A DNA stretch of 64,000 bases from Metallyticus violacea (GCA_030762175.1 CM060831.1:96639001-96703000); one strand, 5' to 3'; positions 12,075-24,195 are shown, counted from the first letter of the stretch. Notes: generated by a model from the sequence alone, not told the origin. Numbers and translations are program-made.

Positions 12075-13391
12075 TGAGGTGGTATCCACAATAATCGGGA
12101 CTGGTGCTTCCATCTCGACAGTAGTTGAAAGAGTTTTGTACCGCTAGGTGGCAACACTAGCACATATGATGAGTGAGTATTTAAAGTTTCATGCATCTGG
12201 GCACATGTGATGAGATTCTATTGTACTTTTCATGATACTGTGTGGCGATTTTAAGATAGATTCCAAATTAGAACAGAGAGTGTGCATCAAATTCTGTGTA
12301 AATTTCGGGAAAAATGCTATGGAGCCCCTCGCAATGATTCAACAATTATTTGGGAGACAAAGCATGAGCCATACACGTGTGTTTGAGTGGCATGCTCGGT
12401 TCAGGGCCGGCCGTACAGCTATTGAAGACGATGCTCACACCGGTAGGCCCGTCAGCTGCACAACGCCTTACATTGTTGCCACAGTTCAACACCTTATTCG
12501 TGAGGATCGACGTCGAACCATTGAAGACCTTGCTCATGAAGTGGGAATTGGTTATGGGACATGGCAACGAATTTTAACTGATGAATTGGGCATGCATCGT
12601 GTCGCCGCAAAATTTGTGCCACGGATCCTCACTGCTGATCAGAAGGCGCAGCGTGTTGAAGTTTGCACCGAACTTCGTCAGGCCGTATCCGATGACCCAA
12701 CCTTCTTGCCCAGGGTCATCACCGGTGACGAGAGCTGGATGTACGCTTATTGCCCTGAGACAAAATAACAATCCTCCCAGTGGAAGAGCCCGAACTCACC
12801 AAAAAAAAAAAAAAAAAAAGAAAAGCGAGACAAGTGAAAAGCAAAGTCAAAAGCATGCTCAGCGTTTTCTTTGATACCAAGGGGATTGTGCACAAAGAAT
12901 TCGTCTCACCAAATCAAACAGGTAATTCCACGTACTACTGTGACGTTTTGCGACGGCTCGGTGAAAATGTGCGGAGACGACGTCCCGAACTTTGGCGACA
13001 AGGGAACTGGCTGTTGAACCACGATAATGCGCTGTCACAATTCCTTGTCCCCCTGGAGCTTTTTGACGAAAAACAACATGACGGTTGTCCCTCACCCACC
13101 ATACTCGCCTGATTTGGAACCCTGCTACTTCGCTCTATTCTCCAAACTGAAAATCAAGTTGAAAGGACGTCGGTTCGACACAATTGAGAGGAGTCAAGAA
13201 GAAACGCTGTCTGTGCTAAACACCCTCAAGGAACATGACTTCCAAATTGTACTTGGAAAATGGCAGACTCGCTGGGACGGGTGTATGCGTGTGGAAGGGA
13301 ACTATTTCGAGGGTGACGGCGGTCATTAGTCTCAAAGTAAGTTTTTGACCAGATGGCAGTACCAATCCCGACTATTCTGGATACCACCTCG
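12075..13391 (+). mobile_element. mariner transposon (DD34D), nearly full length
   Basis: Ends TGAGGTGGTATCCACAATAA and the complementary GGATACCACCTCG form an inverted repeat of about 30 bp with few mismatches (shared core GAGGTGGTATCCA), flanked by TA at 12073-12074 and 13392-13393, the Tc1/mariner target duplication. The 1,317-bp length fits the usual 1.3 kb of mariners. The single transposase gene inside is broken, so the copy is not autonomous. Confidence 0.93.
12232..13329 (+). pseudogene. mariner transposase, broken
   Basis: Cut-and-paste transposase of the mariner family, acting on the element's own ends. The start at 12232 is an ATG; the alignable mariner N-terminus begins about ten codons later (LEQRVCIKFCVNFGK). 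A paired HTH region runs to about residue 110 (SRTRVFEWH-like SHTRVFEWHARF; DDAHTGRP linker). Catalytic motifs: GDESWMY (Asp at 12727-12729), HDNA (Asp at 13023-13025) and YSPDLEPC (Asp at 13111-13113). Breaks: TAA at 12766-12768 where the family normally reads on, a run of 19 A at 12801-12819 that shifts the frame, and a loss of about 17 bases between the second and third Asp (88 nt apart instead of 105), restoring the first frame. The tail ends near GNYFEGD. Family assignment is secure; function is lost. Confidence 0.93.
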
Positions 13392-14404
13392 TAGTCACAA
13401 TGACTTAATTGTGACCATGACCATTTTTTAAAATTACAGAGTCACTTTAGTGGCATATTTATCATAAATTAGATTTTTTATTAATTTCAACATTACACGT
13501 CTCAGCCTGTACTATACAAAATGATAAGTGCTTATCATATTCTGTCTATCTTTTTAACCCCACTCTGTTACATTTCAATGTTTTTATTTAATTGTCACAG
13601 CTCTGAAAGTTTCATTAAATTGTAGGCAGGACACATTGTTAAAGAAGAGGAAATCTGATACAAGACAAATTTCTGCAGCGAAAGCAGTCGCCACCATGTT
13701 GACTTGTTAAAAGGTTTGTCGGCTGAAACAGCTATTAGCGTCTCATGTGCAGCTCAATGCTTAATGACCAAAGATAAGCCACTTACTCGTCTAGAACACG
13801 AAGATAGCTAGCAATGGTTTTGTTATGTAGCAGACATGTGTAATGCATCTCGAAAACAGCCTCTTCCTTATTTTAGATGCTTTTTAAAATTAATCTTCAA
13901 TTTGCTTCTTCACTTCTCCTTATTCTTAAAACAAATTTACAGAAATTAAGTGTTACCACCAATTTTTAAGAGAAAACAGGTGATAGTTTGTGGGGAATAT
14001 GTTTCTCGCAACTAAATCTTCAATTGAAAGATTTGCAAAATCTTTTCCCGTAATTGGTTGGTCCTCGGAATAGCTGATTATTTTATGGTGTTTTTTTTTA
14101 GTCCTAAGGCAAAATTCGAGTTAGGCAACTAACTAAATTTAACTCAAATTCCTACCAATGCTTTATTAAAATAATGTTTACTCAGGTTGTAAAACTTAAT
14201 GGAATGAACATCTCACCAACTATAGCCAAATGTGACTAATAAGTTATATATAAATAAATCGCTTGGGCGTTAATTAATTTATTACAACTATTTCAATCCT
14301 TGAATACCAGTTATGATAAATGTATGTATTCATTTGATACATCTTTGATCTTAAATAGTACTTTTAAGTAAACTCCTGCAATTCACAAAGCTATTTCCAT
14401 ATTG
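13392..14404. other. anonymous AT-rich DNA
   Basis: No gene or repeat recognised. Confidence 0.4.
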
Positions 14405-14716
14405 GTTTTTAAATTTCTTCTCCTTTGGCGCTACAGCCCGGGGCGAATCTTGGCCTGTCACGGCGACCTCTCTTTCCTCTACCTCAGTTTTACGACTTCA
14501 TTGATGCTGGCATCCCGCCGGTCACGCATCATATGGCTATAGTGATCGAATAACGCCACCTCTCTATCAGGCAGCTTCCCAATTGTCCTCACAAGATTGG
14601 GTGGACTCCGTTCCAGACGTCCCTAACTTAGAAAATTCCTAAGTAGATACCCGGAATCGAACCCGGGACGCTCGTCTACCAGTCAGCAACGCTAACCACT
14701 AGACCAAAGAGCTGGC
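14405..14716 (-). mobile_element. SINE-C copy (tRNA-Glu/Asp-like head)
   Basis: On the minus strand the right end reads as a tRNA-like head: box A in TTTGGTCTAGTGGTTAGCG and box B in GGGTTCGATTCCGGGTA, at about 14645-14712. The order and wording most resemble tRNA-Glu or tRNA-Asp. A body of about 240 bp follows toward 14405 and includes GGTGGCGTTATTCGATCAC and GGATGCCAGCATCAATGAAG. It differs in sequence from SINE-A and SINE-B, so it is a third family. No clear target duplication was found. Confidence 0.7.
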
Positions 14717-16388
14717 CAGTTTTTAAACTTACAAGCCCTAAATTGATAAAAATATTTTGTCGTAAATAATTCACCCACTGATTTGTTGCGTTAAAGTGTA
14801 TATTTAGTGCCATATTTCCTAAAACTTTGAAGTTATCAAAAGTAATTCCTTTATTAAGAAGGGTGATGCCACCTAATATAAAAATTCCATAGGTAGTTAG
14901 CACAGTATTTTGAAATAACTGCTTGTTTACTAAACAACATTAAGGTTTTAGATCTGGGTCAACTTTAGATGTAGTCCAACACATAACTGAGTCAGTAATT
15001 TCTTATTTTAAAAGTTACGATAGTGACTGTTTTGCACTCTAAAGCATTCAAGTGTATCTCATACAGTCATTTGTTCTGAACTGCCAACTCACTGTATTAG
15101 GGGTCAAGAGCTGGAACTAATCAGATTATATTTGTTAAGTGACGCGTTTCAATGGTGAATTTTCCAATAGAGTCGTTGCTAATATTGGAGTGTCTGAAGG
15201 GTCGGTCATTGGCCGTTGCTATTCTTAATAATAGTAAACGACTTGGCCTCATTAAATTGCTACGCAATGGTATTTATCATATTACTTTCTATAATGATTT
15301 AAAGCATAGAGTCTTCATTGAAGCTAATGGTTTTAAATCTAGTGATAATAAAATGCTACGTTTGCTGTTCACTTGAAAACTTATGAAACAAAATTTCTTA
15401 GCATTATTTTGGATTTGCGCTTGAACTGGGCAAGTTATATCTCTCATGCAACGTTTATCTCGCGTTCTGTATTTATTACGTGCTTTGAACTCCACTGTAT
15501 CTTAAAAATTACTTAAGCAATCATAATATAATTTTTTCATAGCATACTTCCGTACGGTATTCAATTTGGACAACAGTGCTAATATAAATCAATTCCTTAT
15601 TTTATTGAAAAAAAAATAACATACTATAATGCGTTCCCCGTTACTTCTATCCCGACGTAAACAAATATGAATGTATCACTCCGCCGTGGATAGCTTCATT
15701 GTTTAAGTAGCAACATTACTGCTACAAACATCTGATGCAATATATTTAATTGTTAGCTCTGGTTACTACATACAAACTTCATTAATAAAAATTTACACCA
15801 CTTTTCAACGAGTTTCCTTGACAATGCTTTATAATACTAGCAGGACCAAGCACACGCTTCCGCCATGGCGCCTCTGCCTTGAAACTGATTGTACTGTACA
15901 GAGAACAACTTGAGTAAAATTACTAACAATTAAACTGCATAACATCTGGTATCTCTTATATTATAGTATTCAGTAATATAGTTTTCTCAATGAAAACTAG
16001 CTCTTATAAAGTATAAATGTAATTTTCTTTAGGAACTATTGTGCCTAACATCAGAGATGTAAGCCATTCTGGAGTCAACGAGAAAAGATTATATTTGTGT
16101 TAGAATAGAAGAAATGGCGGACAGATAACAGTTATTGTATGAACTCATTTTGTTCAATTGAAGATACTAAGAGTTATTAATACATTTATATACAATTGTT
16201 TAATTTTTACAAAGGTAATTAAAATATATACAGCATCTGTCCCATAATTTATTCCACTAGGAAAAGTCATTAACGTAAGACTGTCGAAAAGTTAACAGAG
16301 GTTTAATATTATCTCTGTGGATTAGTTTAATAGACTCCCACGAGAAGTCCATTCCGTAAGTTTAAACATACAGATAGAGGGGGGGGGG
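14717..16388. other. anonymous AT-rich DNA
   Basis: Several 60-75 codon open frames only. No recognised feature; a run of 10-12 G lies at about 16378-16388. Confidence 0.4.
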
Positions 16389-16600
16389 TTTGGTTTATTT
16401 ACAGGCGCTCTTTAACATCTCAGGTCATTAGCGTCGCATTCAGTTCAGGGCGTGAAATGGCCAACAAATTTTGCTCAGAGGCCTCTTCTTTCAGGCTTGA
16501 GGTTCTTTATCGGGCCGTAAATGTACGACACGGGACCCACGGCTTTGCTTTACTTCCCTTCCGAAGGAAGCCATACTTAGGATTTTTACGCCCGAAGTCT
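16389..16600 (-). mobile_element. SINE-B copy 1, 5'-truncated
   Basis: Minus-strand copy of the second tRNA-derived SINE family: the body is intact from CTCTTTAACATCTCAGGTCA to GGATTTTTACGCCCGAAG, but the tRNA head is absent. It closely matches the complete copy at 17001-17298. Confidence 0.85.
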
Positions 16601-17000
16601 TTAACATTAACGAGTTTCAAGTAAAATTGCCAATATAGGATTTAAACTAATTTTACTTCTTTATTATTTATTCATTATGACTTTGTAACCAGGTAAGTGT
16701 TGACAAATAATAAATAGATTTAATATTTTATTCCTATAACACGCATAAATATATACTAGTAAAAGCGATAAAGATGTGTATTCGACTTAGACTACCTATA
16801 AACAAAATTAGTAAGATAGATGGTAGAAGAAAGCAAAAACTAAACAAAACATTACATGAAATTTGCATTTAATTGTTTTGTGTCTCTCCAAAACACGAAC
16901 TTCCGAAATATTTCTGCCACGAAGGAATTAATTAATAATTTACAATTGCTAAAACGAGAAAAGCTATTTAGTGAAAATTAAAGAGGTTTCAATCACTTGA

Positions 17001-17298
17001 CTTTATTAATTTGTTTTATTTACGGACACTCTTTAACATCTCAGGTCATCAGCGTCCCATTCAATTCAGGACGTGAAACGGTCGACAAATTTTGCTCAGA
17101 GGCCTCTTATTTCAGACTTGAGGTTCTTTTTCGTGCCGTAAATGTACCACACGGGACCCACGGCTTTACTTCTCTTCCGAAGGAAGCCATACTTAGGATT
17201 TTTACGCCCGAAAAAATCCATTGATTTCGGCCGGGTTTCAATCCGCGATCTTGGGTGTAGGAGGCAAGTATGGTTACCACTACACCACCAGGGCCGAC
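17001..17298 (-). mobile_element. SINE-B copy 2, complete with target duplication
   Basis: Reading the minus strand, the head GGTGGTGTAGTGGTAACCAT with a box B-like GGATTGAAACCCGG is tRNA-derived (Val/Asp/Gly-like). It is followed by GGGCGTAAAAATCCTAAGTA, CTTCGGAAGAGAAGTAAAGC, TTTGCTCAGAGG (complement) and a 3' end rich in AAAT. Perfect 12-bp target duplications TCAATCACTTGA flank it at 16989-17000 and 17299-17310. This is the best-preserved SINE-B here and can serve as the family reference. Confidence 0.93.
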
Positions 17299-17550
17299 TC
17301 AATCACTTGATGCATTATAGACTTTAAGCCAACATAAACTCCTAGACATCGGAAAGCTTTGTCATGCAATTTTCTTATATTTAAAGACATTTTATTATCT
17401 CTTCCCATAATTTGCATAGTTCTTTAATACGCACACAACAAACAGTAAAGTAATTACGATATAATGTTTTTTAATATTTATTTCGATATCTGAAAGCAAC
17501 AGCAGCCTCAAAGAAAAAGAAGAAATATTTCGGTCAATTTGCAGAATTAC

Positions 17551-17662
17551 CTGCCATTCATTCCACATAGCTCCATCACCTCATCCTCATCTTCACGATT
17601 CAGCATAATGTAATCCGCCGACTCTCGGTGCGGGCATTTCAAATAAACCACGTCACTGATCT
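17551..17662 (-). CDS. candidate internal exon, possibly CUB-like
   Basis: The minus strand has a 46-codon open frame (17687 to 17550) bounded by stops. It contains SDVVYLKCPHRESADY and, shortly after, an acidic stretch ending VMELCGMNG. A Cys-Pro, then Asp-Tyr, then Leu-Cys-Gly 23 residues after the first Cys is reminiscent of the last third of a CUB domain. Its 3' edge is AG followed by GTAATT, an acceptable donor site. An AG (CGACCGCAG) lies 112 nt upstream but has a weak pyrimidine tract. There is no partner exon visible nearby, so this could be chance or a relic. Seen: the frame and splice-like edges. Inferred: exon status and the CUB resemblance. Confidence 0.28.
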
Positions 17663-18426
17663 CTGCGGTCGTATGTGGAACTCCAACTCAGTGAGTTAAC
17701 ATTGGAAGTCACTCAAATTTACCGCTCCGTTAATATTAACGTTTTCATCTTCGAAATTTTTGTTGCCAGTACCTTGAAAAATCATTAGAGGAGATTAAAC
17801 ATAACTTAAAGCGCTACTGAGTCTATATAAAACAGTTTTAGCATATTTCACCACAGTTATCAGCACACTTATCACTACTTTGTGGTAAAATGAGAGTAAA
17901 ATTAGCATTTCTACTACATGGCGACACCATATTCTCTCGTATATCAAGCAAAACCTAACGACCTGTCATAAAACTAACGAAATATGCACATGAAGTACTT
18001 CAGCACTTATTCTCGATGTAGAATTGCCTCTGAAACCATGTTATCCCTTTCCAGCAACGTTTTGTGTCTTTGAAGTCACAAATGCTAATGAAATTCAACT
18101 AGGCCCTCCTGCGAGAGATATAGAGGCGCAATTTGTTAGGAGGGTTAAAGAATTAACTTAAATATTAAGCATCTCATCAAGGAGATGAAATTAGGTATGC
18201 AGTTCTCGCTGTTTTTTATTCTACCCCAGGAATTCCAGATCAGTACGTAACTGAAAACATTGAATGCTGCTTGGAATTTAATTATACCCAGGGGGAAGGG
18301 GGTATTCACGTGCGCAGAAGGTAAGGAGTTTTCGTTGCTTTGCGCATTACGGCACATGGAAACAAAAACACGAAAGTCTAGCAAAGAAGTGTGTGTCTGG
18401 TATCAGGTGTAATTGATGTGATTGCG

Positions 18427-18451
18427 TTTTTTTTTTTTTTTTTTTTTTTTT
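18427..18451. repeat. poly-T tract
   Basis: 25 consecutive T, about 45 bases before the THAP-coding relic. Confidence 0.95.
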
Positions 18452-18494
18452 AATGGCAGTAGTTTGGTGAGTAGTATAGTTTATTTAATATAAT

Positions 18495-19409
18495 TTGCTT
18501 TTAATATATTCTGTACAAAATGCAGCGAGGGGTGGCAAATCACATAATCGCAATGCGAAAGAAAATAACATATTGCTGCACAGGTTTCCATATGATTCTG
18601 ATTTAAAAAATGTTTGGTTATCAAAATGTTGCAGAAAAATCAAAGTAAACATCACCAATGATAGAATGTTCTCCCTTCATTTGCAAGAATCTCACTGTAC
18701 AAGAGATTTGCTTAACCTAACCTAGCAAAGTTGTACCAAGTTCCTTCACTAAATTTGCCTGTTCACTACAGAGTCATGTTCCCTTCAGATCTAAAATAGC
18801 TCAGTATCGCAGAGAACAGAGAGATATAAAAAGCGTGTTGACGGAAGTTGACAAATTTCTTGACAAAACAGAGAAAACTTGCACAAAGTATTTGAGCATG
18901 TGATATCGAATTTGAAAGTTTGGAGTTCTCAGAAACACAACAGCTTTTAGAAATTGTTTCAATAGTAAAAACAAAAAATAAACATTTACATCAAACGTGT
19001 GTGAAACTTAAAAATCTCAACAGAGACCTCATTCAACAAATTTAAAAAATGAAAATGTAATTTAGTGTAAACTTCAAAGTGATAGGAGTGACGTTTCTGA
19101 AGAGGTGAGAAGGATATTAGGTCAAGCATTTTTCTCCAATCAGATCAGATCGCTTCAAAATAAAGATAATGGCGTTAATTGGGACGGAGAGACATATGCC
19201 AAGCCATTCCACTTACGGCTTTGTCTCAAAAATGTTCATATTTTCTGCGGATGACAATGCATTCTACTCTGCCAGCCTTATCCACTCTGCGCAAGTGGTT
19301 TAGCAGTTCTCTCGTTGCTGTCAAATTTGCTGAAGTTAATAATGGGCGTATGTATTTGGAACAAAACGTTTTCATTTTGAGGTTACCGGGTCAGCATTAC
19401 GACATTTAA
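18495..19409 (+). pseudogene. P-element-like transposase with THAP finger, decayed
   Basis: The first part (18495-18725) contains a recognisable THAP zinc-finger region: HRFPYDSDLKNVW, a following CCRK, then FSLHLQESHCTRDLL, matching the H-RFP, W, C and terminal C/H pattern of the DNA-binding THAP domain. The N-terminal Cys pair is degraded. About 18810-19060 encodes a Lys/Glu/Leu-rich, coiled-coil-like stretch in changing frames. At about 19165-19310 the plus strand encodes AIPLTALSQKC, then FLRMTMHSTLPALSTLRKW, the segment that in P-element and THAP9-type transposases follows the coiled coil. Several stops and frame changes break it; no downstream GTPase/RNase H-like core was recognised. 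It may continue past 19409. P elements are mobilised by their own transposase; this copy cannot make one. Confidence 0.68.
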
Positions 19410-19410
19410 T

Positions 19411-20194
19411 TTGCAAACTACTGCCACTTTTCTCGTTTTCATTTTATTAACGCATACATATGTTTAAACATATACGTTCTTATCACAGCGACAAACAATT
19501 CGTACGTATAAAGGAATATTTTATTGTTAAAGATCTTACGCTGTCTGCTAGTTTCCCTGTTGTTCCCTAATGACGCCAGAGAGCCAACTAAAACGAGCGT
19601 TAGTTGCGGAAGAACCATTCTTCATAAGAATAACTCTAGGAATAATTTTTAAATAATTAATCTTCCTTTAGCTATAGGATTAATCCTTTTTAATATTAGT
19701 TATTACTATAATTTTAGTGACGGTTGGATATAATTCTGTCTTTAATAATAAACAAAAATATTGATCGCCTAATTGTAGATGGACAATATGTACTCTAACA
19801 ACCTTGGTTATGCCTATTTAGCACCTATAGATGTCAGAAGGATAGGTAATCAGTCAAATATGTAATTCTCCAAATTAGATAACACAAACTTCCTTGAAAT
19901 AAAATTAGTTTTTTTTGTTCAATTTTAATAACGCATATTATGTTACAGTACGGTACAAATCTTAATTAACTCACCGTGTTATCACTTTCATTTAAACAGT
20001 AACACTGTCAAGAGATACCTGGTAATTCCCCAGTGTTGTCGCTACTGCATTCATACATCAAAGATTGATCAGAAACTATGAACATTTCTTGTTTGTCTCG
20101 GTATAACCCCTTTCGCTTCGTATGCATGTCCATACCTAGGTCTAGGAACATGACTTTCCTGCATATCCCTTGTCACCGAACACATTTCTACTCA
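19411..20194. other. anonymous AT-rich DNA
   Basis: Could include the unrecognisable 3' part of the P-like element. No terminal inverted repeat was found by eye. Confidence 0.35.
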
Positions 20195-20205
20195 CCCTCA
20201 TTCAG

Positions 20206-20500
20206 ACCGCCACGGGTGGCCGAGGTCGTTAAGGCACGGACTCGTGAGCGGGAGGTCTGCGGTTCGAATCCCGCCAGGACCGTCCTCCCTGACTGGGTTT
20301 TTTTCCAGGTTTTCCTCAGTCTTCATAACTGGCAAATGCCGGGGAGGTACCTAAAACTTAGGCCTGGAACGCTTCCTTCCTTAAAAAAAAATATCCTTTC
20401 CCAATTTATCATTTCATCTCATATATCATCAGTGTCCATCGCCTGTGGTGCCTCAGTAGTGAAAACGGGCGTTAAACACTACTCAAAAAAAAAAAAAAAC
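20206..20500 (+). mobile_element. SINE-A copy 2, complete with target duplication
   Basis: Full head (CGCCACGGGTGGCCGAGGTC, GGTTCGAATCCCGCCAGGAC), full body and an A-rich tail. Perfect 11-bp duplications CCCTCATTCAG lie at 20195-20205 and 20501-20511. The tRNA-like head is close to a Ser/Leu tRNA but has no plausible complete cloverleaf continuing to a discriminator base, so it is SINE and not a tRNA gene. Confidence 0.94.
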
Positions 20501-20640
20501 CCCTCATTCAGCGTGTCAGTTCCCAGAATCTGAAGCTCCCTTCCTCCTGAAGTCGAACAATAAAGCAATTTAAACGTAGATTAAATTGTCATCTCCTCAA
20601 CTCTAGGAAGCACAATGGTTTGTTTTTCATTTCTTTTTCT

Positions 20641-20694
20641 CCTTTCCTTCCTTCTTTCCTTCCTTCCTTCCTTCCTTCCTTCCTCCCTTCCTTG
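20641..20694. repeat. (CCTT)n microsatellite
   Basis: About thirteen CCTT/TTCC units with two interruptions. Confidence 0.95.
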
Positions 20695-20812
20695 TACTTA
20701 AGAAACATTTAAACAAGTGGAGTTCTAACACTATCTATATCAACTACAATATGTAATATTTTATGCAGTATATACCTTTAGTTTCTCTTTTTCTGTACCT
20801 CATATAACTATA

Positions 20813-21399
20813 CAGAGGCTGCCAAAAAATGTATACACACATCAAGCAAAGAAAAAACTGTGTTAACATAACAAAACTGATTTCACACACAGAAAATGAT
20901 GAGCACTAATCATCTTAGACTTATACAATTACTCAAAATTCCCACCATCCGCGTCGATACAGTTCTGAGTACGTTGAATGATTGAGCAACGTTTGCGAAA
21001 GTGTCCTCAGAAATTGCAGCACATGCCGTTTCAATTTCTTCGCGAAGTGCTGCCAGTGTAACTGGTTTTCTACGGTATACAACATCCTTAAGAGTTCCCC
21101 ATAGGTAGAAGTCCAACGGAGTTAGATCTGGAGAACAAGATGAAACTCAATCGGACCTCTTCGTCCGTTGAACTTCAACAACATTCTCAGTTTTCCACTA
21201 CCACTTCAAAATTGCTTTCCGCTATTCAAAAGATAATCTCGGCTCCAATTTGTTGTAGCAACGATAGCATAACGGTATGTGAGTCACATCTCTTTACAGA
21301 CCATCATACTACACATTACTGTTGTTTTTCGGTCCAACTTTGAAATGTATTAAATAGATATCTACTGAGAAAGTGTGTATATATTTTTAATACCCTCGG
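20813..21399 (-). mobile_element. Tc1/mariner-type deletion derivative, copy 2
   Basis: Ends match copies 1 and 3 (CAGAGGCTGCCAAAAAATGT at left; GTGTATATATTTTTAATACCC at right, more worn), each beside TA. The minus-strand frame 21116-20910, with the few codons before it, encodes the transposase C-terminus: SPDLTPLDFYLWGTLKDVVY followed by REEIETACAAISEDTF. SPD holds the third catalytic Asp. The right part retains only the N-terminal HTH start. Its internal deletion differs from that of copies 1 and 3. Confidence 0.82.
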
Positions 21400-23091
21400 T
21401 ATATATTGTACTATGTATATAGCTGGTATTACCCGCCTGGTAGATTGAAAGAGAAGGCCTCGTGGCCTTAACTCTTGCCACAGTAAATGCATGAAATAGA
21501 TAAATAAATTATTAAGAATATCTGGAGGTGTCTTAATTAACGAATAAAGAATAAATTATTTTTTCCCCTTCCACGCTCAATCTCTGTTAGCATTAAACAT
21601 GCACTGAAAGAGATTGCAGAAACGCGATAACGCTGTTTTCCTGAGTGAACTGATAGCCGCAATCCTCGCGGTACATCAACGTAACTTAAATAAGCAACTG
21701 CGTTAACTGCAATCTAGACATCGAAAATGTCATCAAGGCTATTCCCGAACTATATTTTTAATGCATACTGGTTTTAAAGTGCATACGTGCATACATATTT
21801 TGAGTGCCTATTAATCAGTCTTTTAGTGACTGCTACTAACAAGCAACTGCCGCTTCTTTTTTCAGGAATATATGTCAGTGAACTGAACTAGCCAAAAGAA
21901 TTTTAAGTAAGACAATGGCGCCACCATTGTCTCTGCTTAATTGCTACAAGGCGCTGGTTACTCTTGAATAAGAACCACAGTATTATCTAATATAGTGCCT
22001 TTGACATGGCGTCCGTTTATGTCTACAAACCCTTCCAGTCACAACGAGACAGGAAGGAGAAAACCTGCTTACCTTACCATATGATGTACGGTTAAGTATG
22101 TACGTTATTCGTGTAGCTAGTCAATCCGAATTCTTCGACAGGACGCGACGGAGAAACCTGTTTTATAAATGGAGTTAACAAGTTAAGGTAGTAAGATAAA
22201 TGCCTTACAAGAGACACGAGCTAAGATAAACCTTTAACCCCAGCGTGCCGCCTGACCAGCTGGACCAGTAGCTAACTGAACAGCAGGTGTTGAACGGGTT
22301 TCCTCTGGCCGGAACTACACCCCCCCCCCTCCGCCTAACACGCGCGGTTGAAAGATGTTCCTATAGCTGAACGAGCAAAACAAGAATAGTAGTGGGTGGT
22401 CATGACCCTTTTGACTACTGGCAGAAGGTGATAGAATCGAACGAGAGTATTACATTAAATACTAAACGATCAATCAGGGCTATCTGTTTGCAGAGAAGTG
22501 CCCAAACCGAATTATCCATTTGATGGTTCTTCTGCATATTCTGAAGAATGCTCATGTGTGCAGAACCGATGTGTGTTAACGCCATTTTTACATTCTAAAC
22601 TCGTATGAGTGTTTTTATTTTTATTTTTTATTTTTTTTTTTTTTAAGTTAGAATCGCTCCAGAGAGTTTTCCCCCCTCCACGTTTTGCTCGTGCCTTGTA
22701 AAGCGGGGGGGGGGGGCCTTTAAACACCTTAAAAATCCACGACAAAAAGTTACTAAACTAACAAACAGTTCATACTAAAAGTAAACAAAGGCAGTCAAAC
22801 TAGAAACTGCATTTTGTAACACCCATTGGTACCAACTTTGGCTTAATGCGTAATTCGATGATTACTAATCTATTTAAGAGACTAAATGACGTGTTTTATA
22901 ATGTATTACAACCATAGTGCAATTAGTGATTATTATATGAACTTCTTTCTACGATTTATGTTAACAATCGTAAACTATGTCAGGATGATAGAAAATCAAT
23001 AACGGATCCTACCGTTGTGTATGCCCTTGTGCATACTGTAGTTCCTTTCAGCACGAGAAAATTAACTTTTTAAACATAAATTTAGCTTAAT
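21400..23091. other. anonymous DNA, no supported gene
   Basis: Includes short homopolymer runs (C at 22320-22328, T at 22629-22644, G at 22705-22714). No domain recognised. Confidence 0.4.

Positions 23092-23166
<75 letters not shown>
23092..23166. repeat. (AAT)n microsatellite
   Basis: About 25 uninterrupted AAT/TAA units. Confidence 0.97.
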
Positions 23167-23170
<4 letters not shown>

Positions 23171-24000
23171 CAAATTTCATTTGTCCAAAATACGTTTAAA
23201 AACTGGTAGTATTACTAGAGATTTAGCTAACATTACTTCCACGTTGCTAGTGAGAAATGCGCGAATTATTTCTTTGAAACAAGGAACATTTCGAAATGAC
23301 TGCAACAAATTTAATTTAAAATTACTAATGCCATTTATAAGTATTAAGGATTGTCTAATATAATATACGAGTTAAAAGTGTGATTTTATTTTACTCTCCA
23401 AATAAAATGTTACTTTTAGCACTTGTATTCCAAATTAATATTTAAATAAATACTTCCATTTCTTTTTCAATTTAGACTTCAAAAATTAACACACGAATGT
23501 TATTTCTATTTATTTTCTTTATTCTAAATTATCTTCCTAATATTTTTGTATTTTTTATTTTTTATTTCCTTTTTACTTATTTTGTTTATTTATGTCTTCC
23601 TATTTCTTTAGTTATTGTATTTTTTATTATTATTTTTTCTTGCCTAATATTCCTTCATGTCTTTCACTCTCTTCGCATATCACTTCTGAATGTTATTTTT
23701 ATATATGGGATTTCTCTTTCTTCTTTCCCTGTCTTGTTTCTTTCTTTATTTTCCTTAATGGCTACTTTGCTTCTTTCATGTTTGTTCATTTTTCCTCGTT
23801 TTACATTATATTTACTTTCTGCATTTTCTTTTCAAACTGTTTTAGTTTTTTCAGCTGTTTTATTTCGTTTCTTTGTTGTATTTCATTTTATTATCAGCTC
23901 TCCGTTGTGCTATGTAGTTCTGTATTTTTAAACCTTATTTTCTTTTTATTTATTTGAGATCACCGGGTCTAGTAACAATGAACAGCTTTTAAAAACCAAC
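23167..24000. other. T-rich low-complexity DNA
   Basis: 23490-23960 is strongly T-rich and yields hydrophobic open frames of 144 and 121 codons in two frames. This is the expected product of T-rich sequence and not a membrane protein. Confidence 0.6.
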
Positions 24001-24029
24001 AATGGTGACATTTTGCTTTGTGCTCCATG

Positions 24030-24195
24030 TCCTAGGCTTATGAATTAGAGATTAGGTACTTGATCCCGCTACAAGATGGACATACCCCTTTACAGTGGGA
24101 AAATCCGGTCTCGCCGCTAATGACCGGCACGCGACCATCCTGCCACTGGACCAGTAGGAGGCGGGAAAACCTGATGGACCACTATTGACCTCTCT
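24030..24195 (-). mobile_element. possible tRNA-derived SINE relic
   Basis: On the minus strand CTACTGGTCCAGTGGCAGGA resembles a box A-containing tRNA start, and GAGACCGGATTTTCCCACTG about 35 bases later fits a worn box B/T-arm (normally GGTTCGATTCC). The body is not recognisable. It differs from SINE-A, B and C. Confidence 0.35.

Larger units (their letters stand above)
17311..18494. other. anonymous DNA, with one possible exon
   Basis: Apart from the candidate exon at 17551-17662 and a run of 25 T at 18427-18451, nothing is recognised. Confidence 0.4.

Noticed and set aside
17230..17298. tRNA-Val/Asp/Gly gene on the minus strand
   Set aside because: It is the head of SINE-B and always joined to the same downstream body.
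23497..23957. Long hydrophobic open frames (144 and 121 codons, plus strand) resembling membrane proteins
   Set aside because: The DNA is T-rich low complexity and both frames are open for that reason; composition is almost only Phe, Leu, Ile, Ser and Tyr with no domain.
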